DNA of 64,000 nucleotides from Epicoccum nigrum (Eukaryota; Ascomycota; Dothideomycetes; Pleosporales; Didymellaceae). A program made the position numbers and the translations under genes. Of this stretch, positions 12,299 through 23,808 are shown one piece after another; position 1 is the stretch's first letter, and each line of letters starts with the position of its first letter. Below the pieces are notes generated by a model, which worked only from the letters and a program-made list of their open reading frames with translations, made no database searches and was not told the origin of the DNA. The DNA lies in NCBI GenBank assembly GCA_002116315.1, contig KZ107839.1:2712932-2776931 (forward strand), given 5' to 3'.

Positions 12299-13305
12299 TG
12301 CGAAAAGAGCATGTTAGCATGAAATGAAAAAATCGATCAGCGGTGACTTGTCGTGAACTAAACATCCAATTGTGAGTCAGCGTATAGGTGTAGCTCTTCA
12401 ATATATAACAATTCGAAATGACTGTCTCTCGTTGCAACGGAGGTATGCAGGCACTGGATGAGCCTCCTCAAGCTTACATATGAAAGCTCGAGCTTTGAGT
12501 CTGTGAATCATGTAAGAGCAACCGTGCAGATTGGCCGAGCGTAAGACGGTACGGGTCAGTCCGTACGGGCGATTGGACCGACGAAGGATCTGTCAGCCGT
12601 GGCTCAGATCAAATAAGTGATCGGCATCTTCAGCTAGCACAAAGATTGATGTACAAGATCCGTAGGGACGGTGGTCTTGCATGCCAGAAGCTTATTTTGG
12701 ACTACTCGCGTTGCACTTCAGTGGCTGCGACTGGATCTTCAGTCAGCCCTAAACCAGAGGAGCATCGCAAAAAGCTTCGGGCAGATAGACATCCGACTTA
12801 TGTCGTAGGGACGCTGAGTAATGGTCGTATTGCACGAGTCGTACAGACTGCACATGGCGACCGCAGCCTTTCAGGCAATAACGTCCCCCTGATCAACACC
12901 GTATGTTCCTGAGTTATCATGAGTCAACATCTGCATGCATAGGCCTCATGCATCAGTGGTCATGCACGAGCAAGCCCTGGGCGAAGCCTGGAGGGTGAAC
13001 TCCCATTTATGTTGCAAAGAAGTGAACCCGTACGACCCGAACACCAGAGAGAAAAGACCAAACTGCGAATTGATGGCGATTGGTGTAGACCCAAGACACT
13101 GCTATGCGGGGTCAAGATGGTTCATGTCGAGAGAAACTAGTTGATTGGATCCTTACTGGAACGTTGTTACTCCGGTCCTGTTACGCACGTCGAATGGATG
13201 CTGTTGTGGCACGACTTGGGGAGGGGCTGCCATGACGCAGCAACGCAATCTTTGAAGAGGCGTATCCAATATCTCGTGAGAAAGACTGCCGTCGTCTTGA
13301 TACTC
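12299..13305. other. Intergenic region
   Basis: About 1 kb upstream of the LtrA-family gene and downstream of the RING-YEATS gene. It contains a short GC-rich interrupted inverted motif around 12548-12590 (repeated 'gtacgg' and 'gacc/gg' elements). The plus-strand frame 12646-12912 has no domain. No gene is called. Confidence 0.5.
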
Positions 13306-14312
13306 CTATCGCCGTCTTAGCGTTTCCACGAATTCGCTTATGTCCTCTTCTTCGTCCTCAGACATATTTTCGTCCTCGTCGTCTTCTTCGTAATCTTCAT
13401 CGTCCTCTTCGTCATCACTGTTCGGCGTTTCCGCTGGCAGTGATCTGGTGCGAAGTCTTCGACCACCCTCATCAGTTCTCTTGACACCGCCTCTTACTCT
13501 TCCTTGCCGCCCCCGGCCTGTAAAGTCAAGCGTCCAGGGCAGTTTTAAGCTCTGTTGTGTCGTTCCAGAGTTTCGACCAACCCATATGTAGGGAGCTTTG
13601 AGAATGATCTCGACCTCGATTGTAAAGGTGCCCCAGCCAAGCCGGCGTACTTCGTAAGGTGGGCGGCGCAAAACGAGACGCGGAGGACGGAAGGTGGGGT
13701 GCTATCTTGTTGTCAGCTAAATCTGCTATAGGCATCGACGTCTGGGAGACTTACCAAATCCACGCGCACCTCCTGAATGAGTTCTGGTCGTGACGCCCTG
13801 ACAAAGAAGGTCCAGTCATGCTGGTTGGCATCTTCACTGCCTCTGAGCAGTTTGTGCTTGTTGCCAATCAAGAACATGATACCTTCAACGCCGTCTTGTC
13901 CCACTCTGCTTCCTCTTTCGACCTCCTCCTCCACCCGTCTTTCCGCGTAGATTATAGGGTATTTTTGTTCGAGCTCACTGGCCAGGGCATGGTCGGGCGC
14001 TGCGCGCGTGTGTGTACGACACATTGGGCAATTCGCCTCGAGGTCGTACGTGGGATCGTAATTGGGATCGAATTCTTCGAGGTCGACATCCCAGCTGGCG
14101 TGTTCCACTTCGGTTGTGGTGGATGCATCGGCCCATTGCGCCATGCACGAAGCACATAGCACATGGTTGCATTGCGTTCTCACGGGGGTGAAGAGCAGTA
14201 GTTGGCAAATCTGGTAGAAATAAGAGACGGACCACCGGTGAGAGTGCGAAATACTTACTGGGCAGAGATCATCATGAGCGACATCTTCAACGGGCGCGCT
14301 TGCCTCGGGCAT
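13306..14312 (-). CDS. RING-finger plus YEATS-domain fusion protein with acidic tail
   Basis: Exons 14312-14259, 14210-13755 and 13701-13306; introns 14211-14258 and 13702-13754; 301 residues. The first splice joins DDLCP to ICQLL and thereby completes the RING. Zinc ligands: C17, C20, C32, H34, C37, C40, C79, C82 (C3HC4, with an unusually long 38-residue loop before the last pair). Residues about 128-240 look like a YEATS fold: GNKHKLLRG, DWTFFVRAS, then HPTFRPPR, RPPYEVRRLGWGTFTIEVEI and LPWTLDF. The C-terminus (about 258-290) is almost all Asp/Glu. Known: RING domains recruit E2 ubiquitin enzymes and YEATS domains read acylated histone lysines. Inferred: a chromatin-linked E3 ligase. Whether the aromatic acyl-lysine cage is present cannot be settled here. 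Confidence 0.82.
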
Positions 14313-15401
14313 TGTGAAATGAAAGTAGTAGTGGAGAAAAGGGTCCTTGGAAGGTACCCAGGGGCGGTCATGTTATATGGACCAGGACAAGATATGCGCG
14401 CTTCGTCATGTTTAGCCTATTGACGAGGATGTCGACGTTCTGGGCGTGAGCTTTGAGGCGTGAGCGCGATCGGTGATGGTTGCCTGGCGCTTCCCCACCG
14501 GGCGCCCACTTTTTGTCACGTGTGCACGTGACAGGGCGTTGATAATCGCTTGTACGGAGTTTCCATCTTGAAGCACGTTTGCACAAGCTATCGTACTTCG
14601 TGGCTACAGATTTATCGATGGATTGAGTGCTGTATAGATCTCGTGGACCAATGGCCGCCATTGCCTCCTTCCTGTTTGATTTGAGGTCCTCGAGTCTCGG
14701 CCCTTCCAGATGCAATGTACAGAACGCCATGCTCCACCTTGTTCTGCTTTCCTGGTCACTCTATATACACGCGATTTACACTCTCAAGTTGCTCTTGCAG
14801 TTTTCCAGTCAATATGCCTCTCGTCTAAGGATGGCTCGTTGATGTTCTTCTGTAGAATGGTGTGCTGATTGAAGCTCAAACTTCTGGCAATTGGCCATTC
14901 CAGAATTGAGCAGCGCATGTGCAGAAAGAAACTGCGGTCACAAATGTCTTGGGTTTGCAGCTGCATGTCAGCCGCCCCGCCGATCCAGTAAATTGCTTGA
15001 CCACTCAAGCAACGCCAATTCGCAGGGGCTGTCAGATGAGAAAGTCTTTTTTGCCTCGTCTTCACGCACATGGCCGGCAATCACGTTCTTCAAAGTATAT
15101 CCCCCGAGCGGCTGATCGCCTCCCGCCAGTCAAGGAATGCTTACGGTCGCACAACACTGCCCGCCTCACGGATCTACCCTCGATCAGGCGAAGGGTACAC
15201 GATGCTCTCAGATCCGCACCAATTGCTTCACTGCGCCCAGAGAAACAGTCAGATAAGCTGCATGGAGGCTGCTTAGCTTTCAACGTTCTAGGTTGCATGC
15301 GGCCCTATTCGCATCGCAGGGTCTCGGGCTGTGAACCACATACTTAAGGCGACTGCATGATCTTTCAGTTACCCCAGACTTGTAATCGATCGGACAGAGC
15401 A
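14313..15401. other. Intergenic region between divergent genes
   Basis: About 1.1 kb separating the RING-YEATS gene (minus) from the anion transporter (plus). Several overlapping short frames on both strands (14368-14730 minus, 14919-15347 plus) lack domains. A palindromic CACGTG-containing segment, 'cacgtgtgcacgtga', lies near 14517-14531. No gene is called. Confidence 0.5.
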
Positions 15402-17286
15402 ATGGCAGACGAAAAGACTACAGAGAAGGTGGCTGTGTCATCCCCAGCCCTGTCCACCGAGGAGGTGGAGAGCCAGGGATTCGATGAAGCTGCGACCAAG
15501 AAACTTTTGCGCAGGCTTGATTGGCACATCATCCCTTTCATGTCACTCATCTACTTACTGTAAGACCATGATGACTCCGGGCTAGTATCTTGACGCTGAT
15601 TGATCTGACAGATGCTTTCTTGATCGGACCAACATTGGCAATGCGCGCCTCGACCATCTCGAGCAAGATCTCAAGCTTCACGGTCTGCAGTACAATGACT
15701 GCCTCGCGGTTCTTTTCCCCTTTTATATCGCAGCAGAGATACCATCGAATATTGCAATGAAGGTCCTGCGTCCCTCGATCTGGTTGTCGTTCATCATGTT
15801 CTTCTGGTCGGCAGCAATGATTGCGCAAGGCTTCGTATCAAACTATTCTGGTTTGATGGCTACCCGTGTCTTCTTAGGAGTATTTGAAGGTGGTGTAAGT
15901 CTCTTGCTGGCCACTCCATAATAATAATGCTTACTATCAATGCAGCTATTTCCTGGAGTGGTAGGGTTTTCGCTACTTAATGAGCATCATGCCAGAGCTT
16001 ACTGACCATCCAGAACTATTACATTTCACAGTGGTACAAAAGACATGAATGCGGCTTCAGAATGGCGCTTTTTTTCTCTGCAGCGACGTTGGCTGGCGCT
16101 TTCGGCGGTATCCTGGCACGTGGTATTGCTGAAATGTCTGGAGTCGGTGGCAAGTCTGCGTGGTCGTGGATCTGTAAGGACCTTTATTATTCTTCAACAT
16201 CAGTATATTAACAGACGCAGTCATTCTTGAAGGTCTGGCAAGCATCCTGGTCAGTATAGTCGCGTATTGGTGCATATACGACTACCCTGCGACGTAAGTT
16301 GTGCATCATACCGATATGACCTGCTCATAGATGGCTTACAAAACACAGCGCTACCTTCTTGTCACCAAAAGAGCGCGATGAGGTTGAACGTCGCCTACAA
16401 GAAGACCACGGTCATCTCTCCAACGACTTCGACATGAAGTATGTCTGGCAAGCTATCAAAGACTGGAAGATCTACATCTTTATGTTCATCTGCATGGCTG
16501 GCTTCTGCCCAATCTATAGCTTTGCGCTTTTCCTACCCACTATCATCAAGTACGTGCTTATTCTTCACTTCTCTCATCCAGCCACTAACAAGTTTTAGAA
16601 ATATGGGTTATTCAGCCAACGACGCCCAACTAATGTCCGTACCTCCTTATGTCTGCGCCTGCTTCTTTACCATCGCTGCTAGCTGGTACGCAGACCGAGT
16701 GCGCAAGCGAGGCATCTTCATGTTGGGCTTCCAGCTCATCGCCATCGCGGGCTTCTCGATGCTTGCTGCCACCGCAAAGCCAAGAGTGCAATATGCTGGA
16801 ACCATCCTGGCGGCAATCGGTATCTACCCTCAGATACCACTAGGTATGGCGTGGAACAGTGCAAACATTGGAGGGAGCGTGAAGAGAGGTACCGGAATCG
16901 CTATGCAAGTAAGTTTGACGATCCACGCGCACCACATTGTGACCATGACTACTGACTATGTACACCAGGTCATGGGCGGCAACTGCGGCGGCATCATCGC
17001 ATCCTACGTCTACATCAGCCGCGACGGACCTCGTTACATCAAGGGGCACTGCCTCTTGATTGCCATCATTGCGTAAGCCACTCTAGTCTATCGGTACCAA
17101 GCCATCTCTAATCTACGCAGTGTTGCATTCTGCCTGACCTTCTTTATGTCCACATGGTGCCGGCTGGAAAATATCCACAGAGAAAAGATCGCACAGGAAA
17201 TTGGCAACCAGGAATTGACAGAAGAGCAGAAGTTGCAGGAGCGCGAGCTTGCAGATAATGTGCCGTGGTTCAGATACACCACCTAG
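15402..17286 (+). CDS. MFS anion:cation symporter, DAL5/TNA1-like
   Basis: Nine exons: 15402-15559, 15612-15894, 15946-15960, 16014-16173, 16221-16293, 16349-16549, 16599-16908, 16969-17072 and 17121-17286; 489 residues. Every junction has GT-AG signals and keeps the frame. Exon 3 is a 15-base microexon coding LFPGV, which with its neighbours makes the conserved GGLFPGVNYYISQWY motif, so it is real. DRTNIGNARLD after helix 1 and the RRLDWHIIPF lead-in are typical of the allantoate/nicotinate/vitamin permease family. Twelve membrane segments are expected, with a charged C-tail (REKIAQEIGNQELTEEQ). Likely a proton-coupled importer of a small carboxylate in the plasma membrane; the substrate cannot be told. 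Met at 15402 is chosen; an in-frame Met 45 bp upstream is less likely. Confidence 0.92.
15946..15960 (+). other. 15-nt microexon of the DAL5-like transporter
   Basis: Flanked by acceptor TGCAG and donor GTAGGG. It encodes five residues (LFPGV) needed to restore a conserved family motif between exons 2 and 4. Easily missed by gene predictors. Confidence 0.88.
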
Positions 17287-18402
17287 AACCACACTGTACC
17301 TAGGTAATTGGCATGCTGCAGAAGGCGCACACAGAATCATCATCAGATCTCGTAGACAACAAGTGAAATGACGCGCACGTCTTCTAAACCGTGCAGCGCA
17401 GACACGCAGCCGTCATGCCAATACAAGATTACTGCCACGTGAACAACTCACTCATCCTTTCCATCCCAAATCGGCCTTGTAATCTCTCTTTGCCGTCTCT
17501 TTGTTCGTATTTCATGACGGAACCAACCACGCCAGCGCGGCACAGCACAGTGGAACGCGCTTGGTTGTCCGTGGCGTAGGGCTCGTACCTGCCCCGCACT
17601 GCGCTTTCCCAAACCGAGTCAAAGTCGCGCGGTGCGGGACGCCTGGGGCGCAGCACCGCGATTCCTCAAAGAAAGAAAAGGCCTGCATCCAGGGCCGAGT
17701 TTTGTTCGCTATGCTCTCGCGTCGGTTTGCGAGGTCTGAGACTCATGTTTCCGTAATCTTCTCAGAAGAGGAGAAGATTCGTCCTTCAATTGTATTGAAC
17801 GATTAAATGAGTGCGGGGCTTGGCGGCGGGTCTTCGCGACGACGTATCCATCTTTAAGCCGAGGCATTCGACACCACGCGTTCCAGCGCGAATCGAGGAG
17901 ACCGTTGCGTTGCAGCGGAAAGAGACACGAGAGACGGTTTTAGCAACCCGTCTGACCGCTCCATAACCGCTGGCGCAGCCGCTCGTGCAACAGCGACGAA
18001 GATAGGTTTTCGCTGAATGACAGGGGGTGTGGTGTCCCTTCCCAAGGAAAGAGCAGAAAGAGCGAGACAAGGCGTGGATTCTAGATCAGCGCATGCGCTG
18101 ACCGGATCTTCCCCACCATTGGAGCCGATCGGATTTGTCTGGGCTGAGAAGAGGGAGAGAAGCTGGCATATCTGGAAATCTTCGCAGGCGTTACACATCA
18201 GGCTGGGTGTAAGCTGACTCCTGGTCTCTATCCAACCCACCATCCACCCTACTCAGCAAGAAGCTCCCAAACACGCAAGAACCCCACTCCCGACAATCCC
18301 ACAGGCCCCCGCCAATATACTGAAATCAATTGGTCTCAGTCGCAATCATCCAGCGCTCCCGAAGAGACAGTCCCTCAGCCTCTCTCAATCCGAAGTACCA
18401 AG
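17287..18402. other. Intergenic region
   Basis: About 1.1 kb. Overlapping frames on both strands (17786-18243 minus, 17501-17806 plus) have no recognisable domain. No gene is called. Confidence 0.5.
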
Positions 18403-18975
18403 ATGCTGGTCCTACCAAACATGGACCCCTCTCTCCACACCAACCATTCTTACCACCTCCCAAGGACGGCATTGCGGCAACTCACGCGTGCTACAACACA
18501 TCTCTCCCTCCTCTTCTTCAGAATCGCAGGCGTCGCGCTGGCGATGCTACTCTTGCCCCGCACGATACAGATGGGAGTTCATTGTGTGGACGAAATGTAC
18601 GAGACGCTAGGGCGGCGGGCGCGGTCGCCCTGGGAAAACGGGGTGCTCGGGGACTCGGGCTATGGGGTGGTTTGTGGTGTTGTTTTGATGGTTATGCTGC
18701 ACGCGGCGCTTTGGAGAGTGTCGTATGGGTGCGTGTTGGATGATTGGGGGAGAGGTAGAAGAGATGTACAGGAACATAGGAGCGATGGTCAGAAATACAG
18801 AGGGGTGACGTGGGAGAGGGTATTGGTTAGAATTGTTGTGCCAGTGCTATTGTATGGGGGGTTATGTTCGATGATTTGGACTCTTTGGGGAGGGAGTAGG
18901 AGGGAGTACGTTGTAGCAAATACGGTGGATCTTGCAGATGATGCCGGTGCTGGGCTGATGTGGGGAGATCGGTAG
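18403..18975 (+). CDS. Hypothetical small membrane protein
   Basis: Single exon, 190 residues, not recognised. Three hydrophobic stretches are visible: around residues 33-52 (LSLLFFRIAGVALAMLLL), 85-105 (YGVVCGVVLMVMLHAAL) and 145-167 (VRIVVPVLLYGGLCSMIW). Short charged loops lie between them and the tail is acidic. The arrangement fits a three-pass membrane protein of the kind often annotated as hypothetical in moulds. The open frame is longer than random frames in the surrounding DNA. Function unknown. It ends just before the convergent TVP38-like gene. Confidence 0.5.
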   Translation: MLVLPNMDPSLHTNHSYHLPRTALRQLTRATTHLSLLFFRIAGVALAMLLLPRTIQMGVHCVDEMYETLGRRARSPWENGVLGDSGYGVVCGVVLMVMLHAALWRVSYGCVLDDWGRGRRDVQEHRSDGQKYRGVTWERVLVRIVVPVLLYGGLCSMIWTLWGGSRREYVVANTVDLADDAGAGLMWGDR

Positions 18976-19074
18976 ACTTGAGATAGGAAGTAGAGTTACG
19001 GGGTATTAGTATCATTATGTCATTAAGGTGAATTTCTATGTCCTGCAGAATCACGCTTGCATGGCGCACAGCGC

Positions 19075-20214
19075 TCAAACCATCCTCGTCGGCTGCGTGG
19101 GCTGCATCGACAGCTCGACCGGCTCCTCCTCTCCTCTCCTCTCGAAGGGACTCTTCATCCCACTCATGGACATAGCCTGCGCCTGGCTCTCAGTCTCAGC
19201 CTTCTTCACGCGCCTCGCCTCCTGCTCCTCCAGCAACACTTTCTTGATCTTCGCCATCTTGATCCAAATCCACACCCCCATTGCCACCGTAACCACGAAC
19301 ACTGCGCCAAACATTACCATCTTGATCACGTCGTCGTTGTTCTCCTGCACCAGCAAGACGCCCAAGTACACGAGGAAGATCTGCTTTGGCAGGGAGAGCA
19401 GGGTGGCGACGACGAAGTACCAGAACTTGACGTCGCAGGTGGAGAAAACGGCGGTAGAAAAATGTGCTGGGATGGCGGACAGGCGGATAACCAGAACGAT
19501 GAGGAAGCCGCCGTCGCGGGTCAAGCGTGCCATGGCGCCGTAGTTGAGGTTAGTCCGCTCGAGGGTGACCGCTTTGCGCCGGAAGAGGTATTTGAAGGCG
19601 AACCAGGTGCCGACTGTGTTCGTTAGTGTCTGGTCACATGTTTATACAACAGTAGTGTTGCTGTTGTTTTGTACAGAGGGCTGTCTTACTCTCACCAATG
19701 AAGGTGCCTGCGGCAACGATCGCAAAGCCAATCCATAGCCCGTAGACGACACCACATAGCAATGCGATAACCTCGTGCCCGAAGAGCGGGGGGAATGATA
19801 TGACGACCAGGATGACAATTGGGATTAGCCACCCGGCGGGGAGGTCACGGACCTTCTCTGAAAAGGGGCGGAGTTTCTAAGGGGGCACAGCATTAACATC
19901 GAAACTCAGTGACTCTCAGTATCGTGGAGAACTTACAGCGACGACCGCGTCGTGATTCAGCGTCAACAGCACAGTTGCTATCAGGATGGCTATGCCCAGA
20001 ATGTGCCATGCTGATAGGCTGGTTAGCGTCGTCGAAGTGGAGACCGCTACGCATGAAAGAGTAACGTACGTATGTATTTTGGGGACAGAAGGATCTTCTT
20101 CCAGTTGACGGGGCGGTATTCCGTCTCCTCTGGCGGAGCGCCTGTGTGCTTCTGGCTCTTCTTGTCCGGCATCCCGGACATCTCGATGTCGACCTCCTTC
20201 TTGTTGAACCACAT
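19075..20214 (-). CDS. tvp38: TVP38/TMEM64-family (DedA/VTT) Golgi membrane protein
   Basis: Exons 20214-20070, 20010-19937, 19876-19690 and 19613-19075; 314 residues. The Met at 20214 is the first in-frame ATG after an upstream stop; the open frame extends further 5' only with non-ATG codons. A polar N-terminus (about 1-50) is followed by WHILGIAILIATVLL and then the VTT core: ISFPPLFGHEVIALLCG, GLWIGFAIVAAGTFIGEIG and FAFKYLF. The third splice (acceptor at 19614) is fixed by the GEIG-FAFKY motif. Later helices include LIVLVIRLSAIPAHFSTAVF. The charged C-tail (VLLEEQEARRVKKAE) is cytosolic. Yeast Tvp38 is a Tlg2-vesicle/Golgi protein and VTT proteins act as lipid scramblases in other eukaryotes; the role here is inferred. 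Confidence 0.85.
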
Positions 20215-21426
20215 GTTTGTGGCGCGTGCGTCCAAATCCGCAGACACGTTGATCTGTATAGCTGATGATGATGGCGAGCAGAAGTTCGTTATGCAGTGTT
20301 TTTGTCGTGTTGAAGCGATGAAAACGAACGCCAGGTCTTAATTGACCAGAGCGCTGTGATGCACGTTCGGGCATAACGTATGAAGGTCCATTCTGAAACC
20401 GGCATAGCCACACCCGCGTATTTTGGGGCTGGCCAATCGTTGCCACCGCTGCGCCTGCCAGCTGAGACGCTGGCGCGGGGCGTAGCCGCTGCCTCGAAAC
20501 GTGCAAAGCCTATGAAGCATCTGGATGTAAATGTTGGCTCAGCTCTCGCGAATGAAGATGCGTTTGTGGTGTTGATGTTTATGATGCATTGTTGAAGGTG
20601 CCCTAGCGCCCAGTTTGGAGAAGCAGATCGGTTTGAAAACGGACTGCGTATTGGAAGAACGTCTCAATCAAGGTGACGGCTCCAGCGAGCTCAAACCTGA
20701 TTTGGAATTTTGATTTCTACTGCAGGTTCATCCTTGACATTTACTTGTTGAGGGAGTGCTGTGCGCATCAGGGTATAAGGCGCAACAGCCTTACGGGAAG
20801 GGGAGATTGTGGGCAGCTCCACTTATTTGTGATGCGATGTATTTTGCACAGCAGTGTCTAGGCATAAGAGCTGCAGATATCATTGCGTGTCGCGGAGCTG
20901 CAACAGATGATGTTGAGTGATGGATACTCAGGAGCGCGTGTGCAGAGTGGCTTACCTAACCAGCTTAAAAGTGGGACTGTTCGCTTCGCGAGGAATTGAA
21001 TGCGTCGGCGCTTCGCCGATCCTCAGCACCTGACTCTATATTCGAATGTCACTCGTATACACATTGTCCTTCAGCGCCAGCTATTACTCCTCTCAGGTAG
21101 ACTACTTCCTAGTCTCGCTTGTATGTACGAAGCGCGAGCCTTCTAACTGTGGGTCTGCGACCGTACATTGTGCAGCCGTACCTGCAGCCGGACCGTACAA
21201 CGATGATTCACGATAGATGGTACACGACTTGGGCGGCAAAAGGGTTTGCTTATGATTTAAGCTGCGGTAAATGATTGCGGTAGTTAATTATGGATATCAA
21301 GATATTCAGTATTCCCTTCATCAACACAAGCTCGCACTATCTGTGAGTGAACGTTTTGGAGCGGTCCCTCACAAGCTGATCAATAGCAATATCAGCCAAT
21401 TATCCACTTAGTGCTTCTGCTACTTC
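20215..21426. other. Intergenic region
   Basis: About 1.2 kb downstream of the sugar transporter and upstream of the TVP38-like gene. Repeated GTAC-containing motifs ('gaccgtac', 'gccgtac', 'gaccgtac') occur near 21160-21200. No gene is supported. Confidence 0.5.
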
Positions 21427-23184
21427 CTAAAGAGCACGTTCGTGGTGCGAGATAGATCCCTGCTTGGCCTCGACCTCTTCGACTCGGCGCTCGAGATCGG
21501 AGGTGCGCCATTCGCGCTTGTCCATACCAGGAACGAAGATGGGAGCGTTCGTGAATAGATCCTTCATCTCCTCTAGAGGCCGCTTGGCAGTCTCAGGCAG
21601 GAAGCAGTAGAAGAAGATGGCGTTGGTCAAGTTGCAGACAACGAAGAGGATGTAAAATCTCCAGCCAATCTTCTCCATTGCAATTCCGGTAACCTGACCA
21701 ATCATGGTATTCAAACCGAAAGAGGTCATTGTCGCAATTGCAACGCCCTTCGAACGTGTCTTGGTGTCGAAGATCTCCGCAGGAATAATCCAGGATAGCG
21801 GTCCGCAGGTGGCGCTGAATGAGAAGTTGTACACCCAAGTGACAACGATGAAACCCCAAGACGCAGCGGCGTTTTGGTTCGACCCAGGAGGGAAAACAGC
21901 AAGCAGGATCGTCGAGATGATGAAGGTGACCATGTTACCAAGGTTACCGCCGATCAGAACCCAGCGACGACCGAATTTATCGATGAACAGGATACACAGA
22001 GCCTGAGCAATAAGAGCGATGATCGAAGAGATAGCCTGGTACTTGAGAGCGTCGACACCATTAATGCCCATTTTACCGTAAATGGTGATGGAGTAATACT
22101 GAATGGCGGAAACACCGGTCATTTGCACGGAACCTTGGATTGCGCAAGCAAGAAACAGACGGCGGAAGCAGGACCTGTCGGTGAACAGCTCGGTATATGA
22201 CTTTGCCTGGTGTTCATGTTCGAAGGTGATCGTATCCTGGATCTGCTGGAACTCAGCCTGCACCCAAGGATCGGACTCATCGCCGTGAGCATGGAGCCTG
22301 GCAAGCGTCTTGAGACCTTCCTCGACGTGGCCGTGGTCAATGAGCCAACGCGGCGACTCGGGAAAGATCATAATCAGCGCGGCCAAGAAGACAGCAGGAA
22401 CGACTTGGATCCCAAGCGAAGTTCGCCACTGACCACTGTTGGTATCCGCAAAACCAACGTCGGTACCATATGAGATCCAAGCAGCGCACAAGGCACCAAT
22501 ACCAAGCATGAACTGCTGGAGCGCGGTGACGCGACCACGAATGCTAGGATGAGCCAACTCGGCCTGGTACAACGGAATGATCATGCAAAGCACACCGACA
22601 CTGTAAAGGTTGTCAATTATTGCACCGTCGTTCCCTTGTAGGGAACTCACCCAAGACCAGCGATGGCACGGCCAGAGTAGAGGTAGGACAGAGCCTGAGC
22701 ACCAGTCTGAAGAGCACCACCAAGGCAGAAAACCAGAGCACCGATGAAGATGGTCCATCGGCGACCAAGCTTATCGCCAGAGTATCCAGCAAGAGCAGCG
22801 CCAAAGAAGGCACCACCCGTAAAGACCGAGACGACCGCACCAGTCTCATTGGGAGTAGGAACGAACTCAGACTTGAATGAATCCGAGCCGATGACCTGCG
22901 CAATGACACCCAGGTCGTAACCATATAGGAGAGATCCAAGGGAGGCGAAGACACCAACCAAAAACTATAGTCTTGTCAGTACCATTTTTTCATACTCCAT
23001 CTCGCAGACATGGAATTTGCATTGAGCAGCAGGTTGTACGATGCATTCTGCCGCGGGTATTGTGCAACTACAGCATTGGCAAACGCCAAGTTGATAAGAC
23101 ATGCAATACCGCGGCTGCTGGCTGCTTGCTCTGCACTAGAAGGTTGAGAGGCCATACCTGGTACCACTTAGGAGGGAGCGCCAT
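21427..23184 (-). CDS. MFS sugar transporter (SP family)
   Basis: Exons 23184-23158 (nine residues, MALPPKWYQ), 22964-22651 and 22600-21427; introns of 193 and 50 bp; 504 residues. The tiny first exon is supported by a good donor (CAG|GTATGG), phase match and the usual 'KWYQFLVG' type lead-in. Signature motifs: GYDLGVIAQV, GDKLGRRWTI, PESPRWLIDHG, QMTGVSAIQYYS, DKFGRRWVLIGG and PETAKRPLEEMKDLF, all diagnostic of hexose/pentose/polyol importers with twelve helices. It is divergent from the GH51 arabinofuranosidase with 624 bp between start codons, suggesting coordinated expression and uptake of arabinose or a related sugar. Substrate is inference from the neighbour only. Confidence 0.93.
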
Positions 23185-23808
23185 CGTGAATGCTTGACTT
23201 TCTTGAGGCCGCGATGCTGCAACAAGGGGATATCGTCCCCACACGGCGATCCACAGGCGTTTTATACCTCTTGTACAAGTGGCGCTGCCCTGCTTGTTGT
23301 TACATCGATATCACTGACCGACTATCCCGTGTCGAATGACCCCATGTTCCCCAGGTCTCCCCACAACTCCGCTTTTTTGTCGCTAGCTTGGCCGTGAGTC
23401 TGCATCCTGCCACAACGCGGATGCGCTCCGATAGCTGAATAAAACCAAGTGCTTGCGGCTCGGCAGGTTGATGCAGCGTCGACTGGAGGAAATTCCTCCG
23501 ATCGAGGGTTGGGGCTCGCTGAATGGCGTCGGTAAGCAATCCGGACACGGCTAGGGCGTAAACAAGAATGTCATTGTTGCATGGCGCTGCTGGGTTGCTT
23601 TTATCCGCGAATCAGACTTACGACCCGTTAAGCGATAACCGGGACTAGCATCGGTAGTATACCGCGGCTCATTGCATACATCGGAGCTTTGAGCGAATTC
23701 ACGTGGCATCATGCCACAATTGACGGGACCCGCGATAGTTCTCTTGACCATTTTGCTTGCGTTCAATCCCAAACTTCCACCCACACTGTCACTGGAACAA
23801 ACACCACG
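23185..23808. promoter_or_regulatory. Bidirectional promoter of sugar transporter and GH51 gene, with CreA-type motifs
   Basis: The 624 bp between two divergent start codons. It contains three matches to the CreA/Cre1 repressor consensus SYGGRG on the minus strand: 23238-23243 (GTGGGG), 23349-23354 (CTGGGG) and 23359-23364 (GTGGGG), the last two only 10 bp apart as is usual for functional CreA pairs. A GGCTAG element lies at 23549-23554 and resembles the XlnR core. The motifs are seen; their function is inferred. Confidence 0.5.

Noticed and set aside
20215..20247. Upstream GTG start for the TVP38-like gene
   Set aside because: Non-ATG start with no support; ATG at 20214 gives a normal N-terminus.
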